Below are positions 1 through 9,182 of a stretch of DNA of 64,000 bases, piece by piece. The stretch comes from Syntrophotalea acetylenica (GTDB lineage: Bacteria; Desulfobacterota; Desulfuromonadia; Desulfuromonadales; Syntrophotaleaceae). The stretch spans positions 1,668,001 through 1,732,000 of the forward strand of contig NZ_CP015455.1 of NCBI RefSeq assembly GCF_001888165.1, in the 5' to 3' direction. Below the pieces are notes generated by a model that saw only the letters and a program-made list of their open reading frames with translations, had not been told where the DNA came from and did no database searches. The stretch's first letter is position 1, and every line of letters begins with the position of its first letter. The position numbers and the translations under genes were made by a program.

Positions 1-496
1 TCTCGGCATCACGACACAGGGATGTCATATCTCCCCGGGGATGATTGTCTGCCGCCCGCTTATACCGCATGTAGGCTTCGGGACGATTGGACAGGTGTTT
101 TTCCAGCACCAAACCCGCCAGGTAACAGGCATCGTCGGCCAGGTTGCTCTGCGGGTAGCCGGCGGCGAGGCGGTCATAAAGCGCGACGGCCTGCCGGGCA
201 TCCTCCGCGCGCCGGGAAATCGCATAGAGTCCCTCGCTGGCCTTTGCCCCGAGATAAAGGGCATCGTCGGCTCTGGAGTGGGACGGGTAGGAGCGGGCCA
301 GCCCCTCGAATCCTTCGACAACCCGCACCCAGTTTTCGCGATAGAGCTTGTCCCGGGTGCTGCTCTGCAGCTGTTGATAGGCGTTTTTGGCATTTTCGAA
401 GGCTTGATCTCCGGCGTCGGCCATGGCCGGCAACGGCAACAGAAACACAAGCAGCAGCAAAAAACCCGCAATATGAAAAAAAGATTTCATGTTCAT
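1..496 (-). CDS. N-acetylmuramoyl-L-alanine amidase, N-terminal part (partial)
   Basis: This minus-strand reading frame runs off the left edge of the window, so only about 165 N-terminal residues are seen. It begins with a hydrophobic signal peptide ([20 protein letters not shown]), which points to export. Helical TPR-like repeats follow, with segments such as [16 protein letters not shown] and [15 protein letters not shown]. The ATG at 496 overlaps the mutS stop as ATGA, so the two genes are translationally linked. A TPR-led amidase directly downstream of mutS is the arrangement I know from Geobacter relatives. The amidase domain itself lies outside the window, so the product name is inferred from the N-terminus and the neighbour. 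A TPR lipoprotein-like protein is the alternative. Confidence 0.7.
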   Translation of the reverse strand, partial: MNMKSFFHIAGFLLLLVFLLPLPAMADAGDQAFENAKNAYQQLQSSTRDKLYRENWVRVVEGFEGLARSYPSHSRADDALYLGAKASEGLYAISRRAEDARQAVALYDRLAAGYPQSNLADDACYLAGLVLEKHLSNRPEAYMRYKRAADNHPRGDMTSLCRDAE

Positions 497-3105
497 ACCA
501 TTTTTTGAAGCTCGTGCAAAAAATTCAGCCCCTCAAGGGGAGAGATAACCGAGATATCGAGATTCGCCAGTTTTTCCCGCAGCGGATCGGCCGCGTTGTC
601 AAACAGCGACATCTGAGCCGCCGGGAGGTTCGGGCCGTGGCCGGACCGTCGGGCCAGACGCGGCTGGCCTTCGCCGACCAGTTCACCCGACTCGAGGTTG
701 GCCAGGATTTCCCTGGCCCGGCTTATGACGGCGTCAGGCAACCCTGCCAGCCGCGCCACCTGGATGCCGTAGGAGTGACTGGCCGGGCCTTTGACGATTT
801 TACGCAGAAAGATGATCTGCTCATTCCACTCCCGCACGGCGATATTCAGATTTATGGCCCGATTGCAGGTAAGCGTCAGATCGGTAAGTTCATGATAATG
901 GGTGGCGAAAAGGGTTTTGGCGGCCACCTGGCCGTTATCGTGCAAATACTCGGCCACCGCCCACGCAATGCTGATGCCATCGAAGGTCGACGTGCCCCGG
1001 CCGATCTCATCCAGCACAATCAGGCTGCGCGCCGTGGCGTGGTTGAGAATATGCGCCGCTTCGGTCATCTCGACCATGAAGGTCGATTGCCCCTGAGCCA
1101 GATTGTCGCTGGCACCCACCCGCGTGAAGATGCGGTCCACCAGCCCGATATGGGCGGATTTCGCCGGCACCAGGCTGCCCATGTGTGCCATCAGGGTAAT
1201 CAGGGCAACCTGCCGCATGAAGGTCGATTTACCGGCCATGTTCGGTCCGGTGATGATCATGATCTGGTTTTCCCTGCAGTCCATCTCCACGTCATTGGGA
1301 ACAAAATGTTCACCGAGATTCATGGCCTCGATGACCGGATGCCGGCCACCCTCGATCACCAGCCGATCGCTGTCATCCATGGTCGGGCAGACATAATCGC
1401 GGCTGTGAGCGACATCCGCCAGGGACAGGATGACATCGAGTTCCGCCAGAGCCTCGGCGGTCTGCTGCACACGCCGTCCCTGCAGGGCAATCTGTTCGCG
1501 CAACTGCTGAAACAGTTCGAACTCCAGTTCAAACAGCCGGTCCTCGGCACCCAGCACCTTCTCCTCGTATTCCTTGAGCTGCGGCGTGATGAAGCGTTCG
1601 GCATTGGCCAGGGTCTGTTTGCGCTGGTAATCTTCCGGCACCCGCCCGAGATGTGTGCGGGTGACCTCGATATAGTAGCCAAAAACCTTGTTGAACCGCA
1701 CTTTCAGGGAGGAAATCCCGGTACGTTCGCGCTGTTCGGCTTCGAGACGGGCAATCCAGGCCTTGCCATTGCGACGGATATCCCGCAATTCATCCAGTTG
1801 GGGATGATAGCCGTCCCGCATCAGTCCCCCCTCACGAAGCACGAAAGGGGGATCCTCCACCAGCGCGCGGCCAATTAGATCGGCAACGTCCTGCAAGGGA
1901 TCGATCCGCTGGCAAAAAACGCAGGCCAGGCCGGACTGCAGACTGTTCAGACCCAGCAGAATCCCGGGCAGTCGTTCCAGGGACCTGCGCAAGGCCACCA
2001 GATCCTTGGCGTTGGCGTTTCCCATGGCAATTTTACTGTTGAGGCGTTCGAGATCGTAAACCCCGTCCAGATCATCGCGCAGATCGCCGCGCAGCAAGCT
2101 CTCCACCATCAGTTCCCGCACGGCTTCATGGCGATGTTTTATGGCCTCCAGATCGACCAGGGGATGGTGAATCCACTGCCGCATCTTGCGCCCGCCCATC
2201 GCGGTAACCGTACGGTCCAGTACCCCCAGCAGCGATCCGCGGCGGCCGCCGTCCTGCAGGGTCGCCGTCAGTTCGAGATTACGCCGCGTGCTGTTGTCGA
2301 GCACCATGTAATCACAACTGTGATAAGTTACCAGCGGACGGATATGGCCGGCCATTCCCTTCTGGGTCTGCTCGACATAGTAAAGCACTGCCCCGGCCGC
2401 TCTGACCGCTTCGGGCAGACTCGCACATCCGAAGCGGTCAAGGGAGGCACAGTTGAAAAAATCCAGGAGACGCTGCTGCGACGGTTCCAGATCCACAACC
2501 CAGTCCGGAACCACATTGACCAGCCAGTTTCCGGAAACGCTTCGCAGCACCGCTTCAAGAGCCTGCCGCTGGTCTTCGGCGACGAGAATCTCGCGCGGCT
2601 GCAGGGAAACCAGTTCGCTGCGGGCGGCGTCGCAGCCCTCGGCCTGCGTCACCCGGAACTCGCCCGTCGTGATATCCAGTACAGCGACGCCGCAACCCTT
2701 TTTGTCGGCCAGGGAGACCGCCGCGAGAAAGTTGTTCTCGTTGGGCGTCAGCGTGTCGCTGTCCACCACAAGGCCGGGGGTTATGACACGCACAACCTCC
2801 CGTCTGACAATTCCTTTGGCGACCTTGGGGTCTTCGACCTGCTCACAGATCGCAACTTTGCGTCCTGCCTCGACCAGTTTGGCCACATAGGGCTGGCAGC
2901 TGTGGTAGGGAATGCCGCACAGGGGAACTTCTTCGGCGGACCCCTTGTTGCGGGAAGTCAGGGTAATATCGAGAATCCGTGAAGCGGTGACGGCATCCTC
3001 CATGAACATCTCATAAAAATCGCCAAGCCTGAAGAACAGGATGGCATCGGGATATTGCGCCTTGATTTCCATATACTGGCGCATCATGGGGGTCGGTTGG
3101 CTCAT
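493..3105 (-). CDS. mutS: DNA mismatch repair protein MutS
   Basis: MutS binds mismatches as a dimer and couples ATP use to recruitment of MutL. The product is 870 residues, the normal size. The N-terminal mismatch-binding domain is clear ([20 protein letters not shown], then GDFYEMF with the mismatch-stacking Phe and Glu). The connector, lever and clamp regions follow. The ATPase core has Walker [10 protein letters not shown] near residue 620, the Walker B region [16 protein letters not shown] and the ATHYHEL switch. I chose the ATG at 3105 ([10 protein letters not shown]) because it matches the conserved family start. The open frame extends 10 codons further to a TTG at 3135. The gene overlaps the downstream amidase gene by 4 bp. 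Confidence 0.97.
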   Translation of the reverse strand: MSQPTPMMRQYMEIKAQYPDAILFFRLGDFYEMFMEDAVTASRILDITLTSRNKGSAEEVPLCGIPYHSCQPYVAKLVEAGRKVAICEQVEDPKVAKGIVRREVVRVITPGLVVDSDTLTPNENNFLAAVSLADKKGCGVAVLDITTGEFRVTQAEGCDAARSELVSLQPREILVAEDQRQALEAVLRSVSGNWLVNVVPDWVVDLEPSQQRLLDFFNCASLDRFGCASLPEAVRAAGAVLYYVEQTQKGMAGHIRPLVTYHSCDYMVLDNSTRRNLELTATLQDGGRRGSLLGVLDRTVTAMGGRKMRQWIHHPLVDLEAIKHRHEAVRELMVESLLRGDLRDDLDGVYDLERLNSKIAMGNANAKDLVALRRSLERLPGILLGLNSLQSGLACVFCQRIDPLQDVADLIGRALVEDPPFVLREGGLMRDGYHPQLDELRDIRRNGKAWIARLEAEQRERTGISSLKVRFNKVFGYYIEVTRTHLGRVPEDYQRKQTLANAERFITPQLKEYEEKVLGAEDRLFELEFELFQQLREQIALQGRRVQQTAEALAELDVILSLADVAHSRDYVCPTMDDSDRLVIEGGRHPVIEAMNLGEHFVPNDVEMDCRENQIMIITGPNMAGKSTFMRQVALITLMAHMGSLVPAKSAHIGLVDRIFTRVGASDNLAQGQSTFMVEMTEAAHILNHATARSLIVLDEIGRGTSTFDGISIAWAVAEYLHDNGQVAAKTLFATHYHELTDLTLTCNRAINLNIAVREWNEQIIFLRKIVKGPASHSYGIQVARLAGLPDAVISRAREILANLESGELVGEGQPRLARRSGHGPNLPAAQMSLFDNAADPLREKLANLDISVISPLEGLNFLHELQKMV

Positions 3106-3517
3106 GATCTGGCAAAATCCTGCGGCATTCGGCAAACACCGAAAAAAACAGTCTTCCTCAGCTAGTTCCGGATGGGCACAACGCCTTCTCCGGACAAAAA
3201 CTCGATAAAAGATTAAAAATTACGGTCATGTTAGCAAACCGTAGCGGCTAAGTAAACAAGCATTGGCCGCACAAAACAGACGATTTCCGGCACCTTTACT
3301 GGCCCTGAAACAGGGCCGCTCCAGCAAGGCCACAGGTAAAAACCGGCGCGGATGGCTTATACTTGAAGCAGTGCGCAGAGCAGACTCGATTTTCCGGTAA
3401 AATTTATGCTAGTATCCATCCGGAAACTCCGGATGGATGCAGCGTAGTTTTCATTCTTAAAAGCCAAAAAAAACACCGGCAGCCAACCGTTTTTCGCGAT
3501 CCCTGCCGGCGCCGGCC
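3106..3517. other. Divergent intergenic region between mutS and the cation efflux gene
   Basis: No gene is visible here. The stretch separates two divergent genes and must hold both promoters. It also holds one full and one partial copy of a dispersed palindromic repeat (3414-3454 and 3163-3179). Confidence 0.6.
3414..3454. repeat. Dispersed REP-like palindromic repeat, copy 1
   Basis: An 11-bp perfect inverted repeat (atccatccgga, 3-nt loop, tccggatggat; 3414-3438) is followed by gcagcgtagttttcat. A related copy in opposite orientation lies at 60553-60595 in the other core region, and a fragment (tagttccggatgggcac) lies at 3163-3179. Intergenic location and palindromic structure suggest a REP/BIME-type family of this genome. 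Confidence 0.6.
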
Positions 3518-4510
3518 ATGAAGCAGCCTCTCACTGAATTCAAACCGCCGATGAATATGCCCAAAAATCCTAAAATTCGCGCCGCACACATTTCCATGAT
3601 GACGGCCACAGGCTTGACAGTACTGAAACTGGTCACGGGGTGGTTGACCGGATCGATGGCGGTGCTCTCTTCGGCGATCGATTCCCTGCTGGACATTATC
3701 ATGTCCGTGGCCAATTTTCTCGCTATCCGCCATGCGGAGCAGCCCGCGGACCCCAAACACCCCTTCGGTCACGGCAAATTCGAGACCCTGGCAACCATTA
3801 TCCAGGCCCTGATCATCGGCCTTTCCGGTTCCTGGGTCTGTTATGAGTCAGCCCACCGGTTGCTGACCGGGGTCACCCTGGGGCGCCTCGAAGGCGGCAT
3901 GATCGTCCTGGCCTTCAGCGCCATCGTCTCCTGGCAGATCGGCCGGTTTCTGCTGCGCACCGCCCGCGAAACAGAATCGAGCGCACTGAAGGCCGACGCG
4001 CTGCACTTCACCATGGACGTCTATACCAACCTGACCCTGCTGGCCGGTCTGGTGGCCATCCGCCTCTTCAAGATCGCGTGGCTCGATCCGGCGCTGTCCA
4101 TTGTCGTGGCCCTGTACATTTTCTATCAGGCTTTCGGATTGTTTCGCTACGGACTGGGTGACATTCTCGATGAACGGCTTCCCGAAACCATTCGCGCGGA
4201 GATCGCCAGGATCATCGACCAGCACAGTGACCATCTCATCGGCTACCACCGGCTTCGTACCCGTCGGGCCGGCTCGCAGAAGATCATCGATTTTCATCTC
4301 ACCCTGTGCAAACACATGTCGGTCGAGGAAGCCCACGAAATCGCCGACCACCTGGAAAGCCATATGAAGGAAAAAATCGGCCGTGCCGACATTACCATCC
4401 ATGTAGAGCCGTGTCCCTACGAGGTCTGTCCCGGCCGACACAAATGCCCCGGCGATTATCCTCTGATCAAGGATACAAACGCGACACCAGAGCAGACGGA
4501 TCGCTCCTGA
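3518..4510 (+). CDS. Cation diffusion facilitator (CDF) family transporter
   Basis: This is an inner-membrane divalent metal/proton antiporter of the FieF/MamM type, 330 residues long. The first transmembrane helices include SAIDSLLDI, which holds the metal-site Asp residues, followed by the conserved HPFGHGKFE loop. A second metal site follows in SALKADALHFTMD. The cytoplasmic C-terminal ferredoxin-like domain (from about residue 215) ends in a Cys/His-rich tail (CPYEVCPGRHKCPGD), which could bind metal. Substrate (Zn, Fe, Mn) cannot be read from the sequence. No strong ribosome binding site precedes the ATG at 3518, and the ATG at 3551 is an alternative start. The gene is divergent from mutS and convergent with pfkA. 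Confidence 0.93.
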   Translation: MKQPLTEFKPPMNMPKNPKIRAAHISMMTATGLTVLKLVTGWLTGSMAVLSSAIDSLLDIIMSVANFLAIRHAEQPADPKHPFGHGKFETLATIIQALIIGLSGSWVCYESAHRLLTGVTLGRLEGGMIVLAFSAIVSWQIGRFLLRTARETESSALKADALHFTMDVYTNLTLLAGLVAIRLFKIAWLDPALSIVVALYIFYQAFGLFRYGLGDILDERLPETIRAEIARIIDQHSDHLIGYHRLRTRRAGSQKIIDFHLTLCKHMSVEEAHEIADHLESHMKEKIGRADITIHVEPCPYEVCPGRHKCPGDYPLIKDTNATPEQTDRS

Positions 4511-4563
4511 TCACCCGATTGGCTCGAGCTCCCACGCGGCCCCACCCTGCGGCATTGGATTTA

Positions 4564-5655
4564 TCAGCGCCCCAAATGGATGCCGAGCTGCTCCGCCGTC
4601 CAGGCCAGGTTCCCGGCCGGATCCACCAGGTTCTGGCCGTTCACGGCATGTTCGATGGGGATACTCACGACGTTGCGACCGCGCAATGCGACCATGGTGC
4701 CGTATTCATGTTTTTCGATGAGTTCGACGGCCTGCACGCCGAAACGACTGGCCAGAATACGGTCAAAAGGCGATGGAGTGCCACCGCGTTGAGTGTGCCC
4801 CAGCACCACCACCCGGGTTTCAAGACCCTTGCGCCGTTCGATTTCCCCGGCAACGAAATGGCCGATGCCGCCCAGCCGCTCCAGCCCGTGAGTCTGCTCG
4901 GCGGTGGCCTGCACAACCTTGCCCCCACCTCGGGGGAAGGCCCCTTCCGCAACCACCACGATGGAAAAGCGGCTGCCGGCCTGGCGCCGGCGCATGATAT
5001 GCTCGCAGACCAGATCCAGATCGAATGGTATCTCCGGCAACAGGATCACCTCCGCCGAACCGGCGATGCCCGATTCCAGGGCAATCCAGCCCGCGTCCCG
5101 CCCCATGACCTCGACAACCATGACCCGGTGGTGGCTTTCGGCCGTGGTTTGCAGCCGGTCAAGGGCTTCGGTAACAATACCGACAGCGGTGTTGTAACCG
5201 AAAGTGACATCCGTCTCCCGCAGATCGTTATCGATGGTCTTGGGCACCCCGACCATTGGCATGCCCAGGTGGCTCAGCCGCCGCGCGATCTTGAGCGTAC
5301 CGTCGCCACCAACAGCGACCAGCGCATCCGCTCCCAGACGGTGAAAATTATCCACAACCCGTTGCGACACATCGCACAGGGAAATATTGCCGTCGCTGTC
5401 GGTGAGCGGATAGCGAAACGGGTTGCCCCGGTTGCTGGTGCCGAGAATCGTTCCGCCACGTGGCAGAATACCGCGCACCGCGCGGATGTCGAGTTCACGG
5501 CAACGCGGACCTTCGACCAGTCCGTCAAAGCCGTCCTCGATCCCCAGAACACGCCATCCACGCTGCAGAACCGCGGCACGCACCACCGCCCGGATAACGC
5601 CGTTCAGTCCGGGGCAATCCCCACCGCCATTCAGGATGGCAATACATCGACTCAT
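4564..5655 (-). CDS. pfkA: 6-phosphofructokinase
   Basis: The enzyme phosphorylates fructose 6-phosphate in the cytosol for glycolysis. The product is 363 residues. Motifs include the N-terminal GGGDCPGLN phosphate loop, AVGGDGTLKIA, catalytic PKTIDNDL, and MGRDAGWIALESG. GGDGT carries the Gly typical of ATP-dependent enzymes, while the Lys in PKTIDND is shared with PPi-dependent and group III ATP enzymes, so the phosphoryl donor is uncertain. The start at 5655 is supported by GGAGGG seven bases upstream. The open frame continues 30 codons further without family similarity. The ROK kinase gene lies 112 bp upstream on the same strand, which fits hexose catabolism. Confidence 0.94.
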   Translation of the reverse strand: MSRCIAILNGGGDCPGLNGVIRAVVRAAVLQRGWRVLGIEDGFDGLVEGPRCRELDIRAVRGILPRGGTILGTSNRGNPFRYPLTDSDGNISLCDVSQRVVDNFHRLGADALVAVGGDGTLKIARRLSHLGMPMVGVPKTIDNDLRETDVTFGYNTAVGIVTEALDRLQTTAESHHRVMVVEVMGRDAGWIALESGIAGSAEVILLPEIPFDLDLVCEHIMRRRQAGSRFSIVVVAEGAFPRGGGKVVQATAEQTHGLERLGGIGHFVAGEIERRKGLETRVVVLGHTQRGGTPSPFDRILASRFGVQAVELIEKHEYGTMVALRGRNVVSIPIEHAVNGQNLVDPAGNLAWTAEQLGIHLGR

Positions 5656-5767
5656 AAGTAAAATCCCTCCGTGGCGCAAGATGGATGCATTCGTAAAAAA
5701 CCCGCTGGTTCCCCAGGCAACCCGAAAGAATTCACCGATCGGCATGCGCCGCCTGACGCTGCCGCCA

Positions 5768-6715
5768 TTAAATCATTTCACGCACCAGTTGGGCGGCACC
5801 AAGGATGCCTGCCTGACTGCCCAAAGCGGCCTTCACCACCTGCAGCCTTTGGGCGGTTACGCCGAACGCCCGCCGATCAATTTCGGTGCGAAGCGACGGT
5901 ATGAAAAGATCAAAACTGTCGGCGACGCCGCCGCCGATGACGACACCGTCAAGGTTCAAAAGGTTGGCGACGCCAGCCAAAACCTGGCCGATACAACATC
6001 CGGCCATGGCAAACGCCTGCTGCGCCGCTTCGCAGCCCTGCCGAGCAGCGGCCGCCACCTCTTCGGCACTGCGGATGCGGGCATACCGGGGGGCAACCAT
6101 GGCAGAACGGGATCGAAGTTGATGGAACGCCCGCAGGATGGAGGGTCCGGCCGCGTATTGTTCAAGACAGCCGCGGGATCCGCAGCCGCAGGGATACCCC
6201 CCCGGCCTTACAACGACGTGCCCTATTTCTCCGGCCGCGCCATCGGCACCGTACCACAGCTGGCGCGCCAGAATCAGGCCGCCACCGACACCGGTACCAA
6301 GGGTCATCATCAAAAAACTGCCGAACGCCCTGCCGGCGCCCCGCTGCGCTTCACCCAACGCAATGGCGTTGACATCGTTGACCACACGCACCGCAATGCC
6401 GAGTTCGGCCTCAAGCCGGCTGGTCAGTGCGAAACCATCGAGCGCTGCAAGATTCGGGGCCTCCCTGACCGTGCCGTCGCGAGCCACGAGACCGGGAACC
6501 CCGATTCCCAAACCGGCCACAGGGCAACCCCGCAGCTCCCCCTCGCCCATCAGCGATCGGCAGAAATCAACCAGGCGCGCCCAAAAAACGTCGAACCCTT
6601 CGGCAATGGCGGTCTCGATACGTTGCGGAGCGACAATTTCACCGTTGGCGCCGACCAGGGCGCCCCGGCAGTTGGTCCCCCCGAGATCGATACCGATCAC
6701 GGTCTGCTGTTTCAT
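5768..6715 (-). CDS. ROK family sugar kinase (glucokinase-like)
   Basis: This cytosolic ROK kinase of 315 residues probably phosphorylates glucose or another hexose with ATP. The N-terminal ATP-binding motif is VIGIDLGGTNCRGAL. The catalytic Asp lies in VVNDVNAIALGE, followed by TLGTGVGGGLI, and the zinc-binding ROK signature is GGYPCGCGSRGCLEQY. There is no N-terminal helix-turn-helix, so it is an enzyme rather than a NagC/XylR-type repressor. Its ATG overlaps the exbD stop by 4 bp, and pfkA follows downstream. Substrate specificity is inferred from family and neighbour only. Confidence 0.92.
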   Translation of the reverse strand: MKQQTVIGIDLGGTNCRGALVGANGEIVAPQRIETAIAEGFDVFWARLVDFCRSLMGEGELRGCPVAGLGIGVPGLVARDGTVREAPNLAALDGFALTSRLEAELGIAVRVVNDVNAIALGEAQRGAGRAFGSFLMMTLGTGVGGGLILARQLWYGADGAAGEIGHVVVRPGGYPCGCGSRGCLEQYAAGPSILRAFHQLRSRSAMVAPRYARIRSAEEVAAAARQGCEAAQQAFAMAGCCIGQVLAGVANLLNLDGVVIGGGVADSFDLFIPSLRTEIDRRAFGVTAQRLQVVKAALGSQAGILGAAQLVREMI

Positions 6716-7122
6716 GGCGACTTGACGTATTCCGTAGCGATGGCCAGCTTGCCGAAGCCGTGAACCTTGGCCATATCCATCAACCGCACCACCTGCCCAT
6801 GACGGGCGTCCCTGTCGGCCAGCAGAACGAAGGTCATGCCACGGGCGGCGGGGCCATAGGCTCGCAATCGGCTTTCGAGTTGTTCCTGAGTCACTTTTTC
6901 CTGGCCAAGAGAGATATCGCCGTTTCGGGACAGATAGACCTTGACCTCGCGGACCTCGGTTTTGGATGCCTGGGAAGAGGATTCGGGAAGTTTGACATCG
7001 ATGCCGGGCGATTCCACAAAGGTTGTCGAGATCATGAAAAAAATCAGCAACAGAAATACCACGTCGACCATCGATGTCAAATCGACCCGGGGAGTTTCGC
7101 GCTTTTTACGAAGAAAGGCCAT
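6712..7122 (-). CDS. exbD: Biopolymer transport protein ExbD/TolR family
   Basis: ExbD/TolR is the stator partner that uses proton motive force to energise TonB- or Tol-type envelope work. The 136-residue protein has a short cytoplasmic N-terminus, one transmembrane helix (MVDVVFLLLIFFMISTTFV) with the conserved proton-carrying Asp in VDLTSMVDVVF, and a periplasmic domain. It lies 3 bp after exbB and overlaps the ROK gene by 4 bp. No tonB or tolA is visible nearby, so ExbD versus TolR cannot be settled. Confidence 0.93.
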   Translation of the reverse strand: MAFLRKKRETPRVDLTSMVDVVFLLLIFFMISTTFVESPGIDVKLPESSSQASKTEVREVKVYLSRNGDISLGQEKVTQEQLESRLRAYGPAARGMTFVLLADRDARHGQVVRLMDMAKVHGFGKLAIATEYVKSP

Positions 7123-7125
7123 GAA

Positions 7126-7725
7126 TCATTCCCCCAGCAGATCAACCAGGCGCAAGGAACTTTCTTCCATTTTGAGCACCATGTGATCCAGGCGGCTGGT
7201 CAGATACTTGTGCAGCAGGATGACCGGGATGGCCACCGACAACCCCGCGGCAGTGGTGATCAGCGCTTCCGATATGCCGCCGCCAAGCGTTTCCGGAGTG
7301 CCCATACCGACCGTGGCGATAACGGTAAAGGCACGGATCATGCCGAGCACGGTCCCCAGCAGACCAAGCAGGGGGGAAATCGTGGCAATGGTCCCGAGCA
7401 AGCCAAGAAACCGCTCCAGCGGCGCGGCTTCCCGGCTGCCGGTTTCCTCGACCACGGTCTTGATCTGATCCCGGGAACGGCCGTGGGCGCGCAGCGCCGA
7501 AAGCAGAATCCTCGACAAGGGCGTATCGCTACGCTGGCAGACAACGACAGCCTCGTCGATACGGTTTTTCAGGACCAGCTGCTCCACGTCCCGCACCAGC
7601 TCGTCACGCCCTCTGCCGACCCTGAAAAACATCCACAGCCGTTCGAAAAATATCGCCAGAGCCATAATCGAACAGAGCAGAATGGGATACATCAGGGGGC
7701 CACCCTTTTGAAAAAGTTCAAGCAT
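7126..7725 (-). CDS. exbB: MotA/TolQ/ExbB proton channel family protein
   Basis: This is the proton-channel subunit that pairs with ExbD. The 199-residue protein has an N-terminal transmembrane helix (MYPILLCSIMALAIFFERLW), a cytoplasmic segment with the family motif LERFLGLLGTIATISPLLGL, and two further helices (GLLGTVLGMIRAF and ITTAAGLSVAIPVILLHKYL). It starts the exbB-exbD pair. The HIT gene lies 113 bp upstream on the same strand, a gap large enough for a separate promoter. Confidence 0.94.
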   Translation of the reverse strand: MLELFQKGGPLMYPILLCSIMALAIFFERLWMFFRVGRGRDELVRDVEQLVLKNRIDEAVVVCQRSDTPLSRILLSALRAHGRSRDQIKTVVEETGSREAAPLERFLGLLGTIATISPLLGLLGTVLGMIRAFTVIATVGMGTPETLGGGISEALITTAAGLSVAIPVILLHKYLTSRLDHMVLKMEESSLRLVDLLGE

Positions 7726-7838
7726 TGTACGGATATTCCTTTCAAAGGTTGATAAACAGTGTGTGCCTAAAAATCTCGAATCAACATCAGATTACAATAT
7801 CCAAAAACTTTATTTACAGAGGTTTTTACAGACGCAAA

Positions 7839-8360
7839 TCAATCCGGACAGCGACATCCCCCTTCATCGGGAACCGATTTGAATCCCTCCAGAAGAATGG
7901 CGTAGGTTTCCTCGAGGTGCTGGGGGATGACCCTGACTTCGGCGAATACCGGCATGAAATTGGTATCCCCGGTCCAGCGGGGCACGATATGCATATGCAG
8001 GTGATCGGCCACGCCGGCACCGGCTATTTTACCCAGATTCATACCGATATTGAAACCCTGCGGCTTAAGGCAATGTTGCATCACCATCCGGCATCGGCGA
8101 AGCAGCAGCAGCATCTCGGCGGATTCTTCCGGCTCGAGATCGAGAATATCGGGAATGTGCCGGTAGGGTGCGATCAACAAATGGCCATTGGTATAGGGAA
8201 ATTTATTCATAACCACAAAAGCGTGCCGCCCCCGCCACAGGATGAGCCGCTCGGCATCCTCGCCAACGATATCGCGAACACAGAAAACGCAACAGTCTTT
8301 TGCCTGTTTATCCTTGCACTCCAGATAGGTCATGCGCCAGGGTGCCCAAAGATGTTTCAT
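7839..8360 (-). CDS. HIT family hydrolase (Ap4A phosphorylase-like)
   Basis: HIT proteins hydrolyse or phosphorolyse nucleotide conjugates such as diadenosine polyphosphates. The 173-residue protein opens with LWAPWRMTYL and a CCVFC zinc-ligand pair, a pattern I associate with the Rv2613c-type Ap4A phosphorylase subgroup. The catalytic histidine triad is DHLHMHIVPRW. It begins 1 bp after the metallophosphoesterase gene, so the two are co-transcribed. The exact nucleotide substrate is not evident. Confidence 0.92.
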   Translation of the reverse strand: MKHLWAPWRMTYLECKDKQAKDCCVFCVRDIVGEDAERLILWRGRHAFVVMNKFPYTNGHLLIAPYRHIPDILDLEPEESAEMLLLLRRCRMVMQHCLKPQGFNIGMNLGKIAGAGVADHLHMHIVPRWTGDTNFMPVFAEVRVIPQHLEETYAILLEGFKSVPDEGGCRCPD

Positions 8361-8361
8361 G

Positions 8362-8892
8362 TTATCCCCTTTTCACCCTTTCAGGTCCAAAACAATGCTC
8401 GTCGATTGGCAGAATCTTCCCGCGAATGCCGGAACCGTCGACTTCCAGTATGCCGACACTGGCCCGATGGCCTCCCCGCGGACTGATGGCACTGCCGGGA
8501 TTGAACAGCAAAAGCCTCCCCAGATGCCGGCAGTCCGGCATATGGGAATGCCCGTAGACCAGGCAGTCAAGAGAATCTCCGGAAAATTCCTGCAGGATGC
8601 GCTCCGCAAGTCCGTCCGGCGCCCCCCAGCCATGCATCATGCCGAACCGGTATCCGGCAACCTCGAACACCTTGCGCAGCGGCAGGCAGACATCGGCAGG
8701 GTCCATATTGCCCCGTACGGCATGCACCGTTCGGGGGTAAAAGGCGCAGAGCACCGAGGGATCGACCAGATCCCCGGCGTGAAGAATCATCCCGACATCC
8801 CGGAACACGGTTTTTTCGATGGTATCCAGAAAACCGGCACCGCTCAAGGCGTGCCGCAGGTGCGTGTCGGAAAGTACGCCGATTCTGACCAT
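8362..8892 (-). CDS. Metallophosphoesterase, YfcE family
   Basis: This is a small (176-residue) calcineurin-like phosphodiesterase. The metal-binding motifs appear in order: GVLSDTHLRH, ILHAGDLVD, VRGNMD, MMHGWG and VYGHSHMPD, followed by FNPGS. The length and motif set fit the YfcE/MJ0936 group, which acts on phosphodiester bonds of unknown cellular substrates. It is the first gene of a minus-strand pair with the HIT hydrolase, and both could act in nucleotide housekeeping. Confidence 0.92.
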   Translation of the reverse strand: MVRIGVLSDTHLRHALSGAGFLDTIEKTVFRDVGMILHAGDLVDPSVLCAFYPRTVHAVRGNMDPADVCLPLRKVFEVAGYRFGMMHGWGAPDGLAERILQEFSGDSLDCLVYGHSHMPDCRHLGRLLLFNPGSAISPRGGHRASVGILEVDGSGIRGKILPIDEHCFGPERVKRG

Positions 8893-9182
8893 GACCTTAT
8901 TGCCCTTTTGCAGGTGGAAGACACCTGCACGGATGGGAAACTTTGCCCATTTCTACAGCCTGCAACCAGGGCTGTCAATCCCTATCCGTTGATCTTTCCG
9001 GCATAATACATTTCATCAATATTACCAGATCAAAAGCGTCCGGCCCGCGGCTGCGCTCTTTTATTTTCGAACCTTTGCTGCTATAGTGGCGCGTCTGCGG
9101 TTTGGTGCTGAAACTATACAATGTCCATAAAAAAACGCTGGCGGCTCGTGATTTTGTCGTCAGCACGAAGTAGGAGACTCCC

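Noticed and set aside
22-1878. Long plus-strand open frame (618 codons) over mutS
   Set aside because: It is antisense to mutS, has low-complexity shadow composition and no recognisable domain.
4306-6763. Plus-strand frames of about 450 codons over pfkA and the ROK gene
   Set aside because: They are antisense to well-supported genes with complete motifs.
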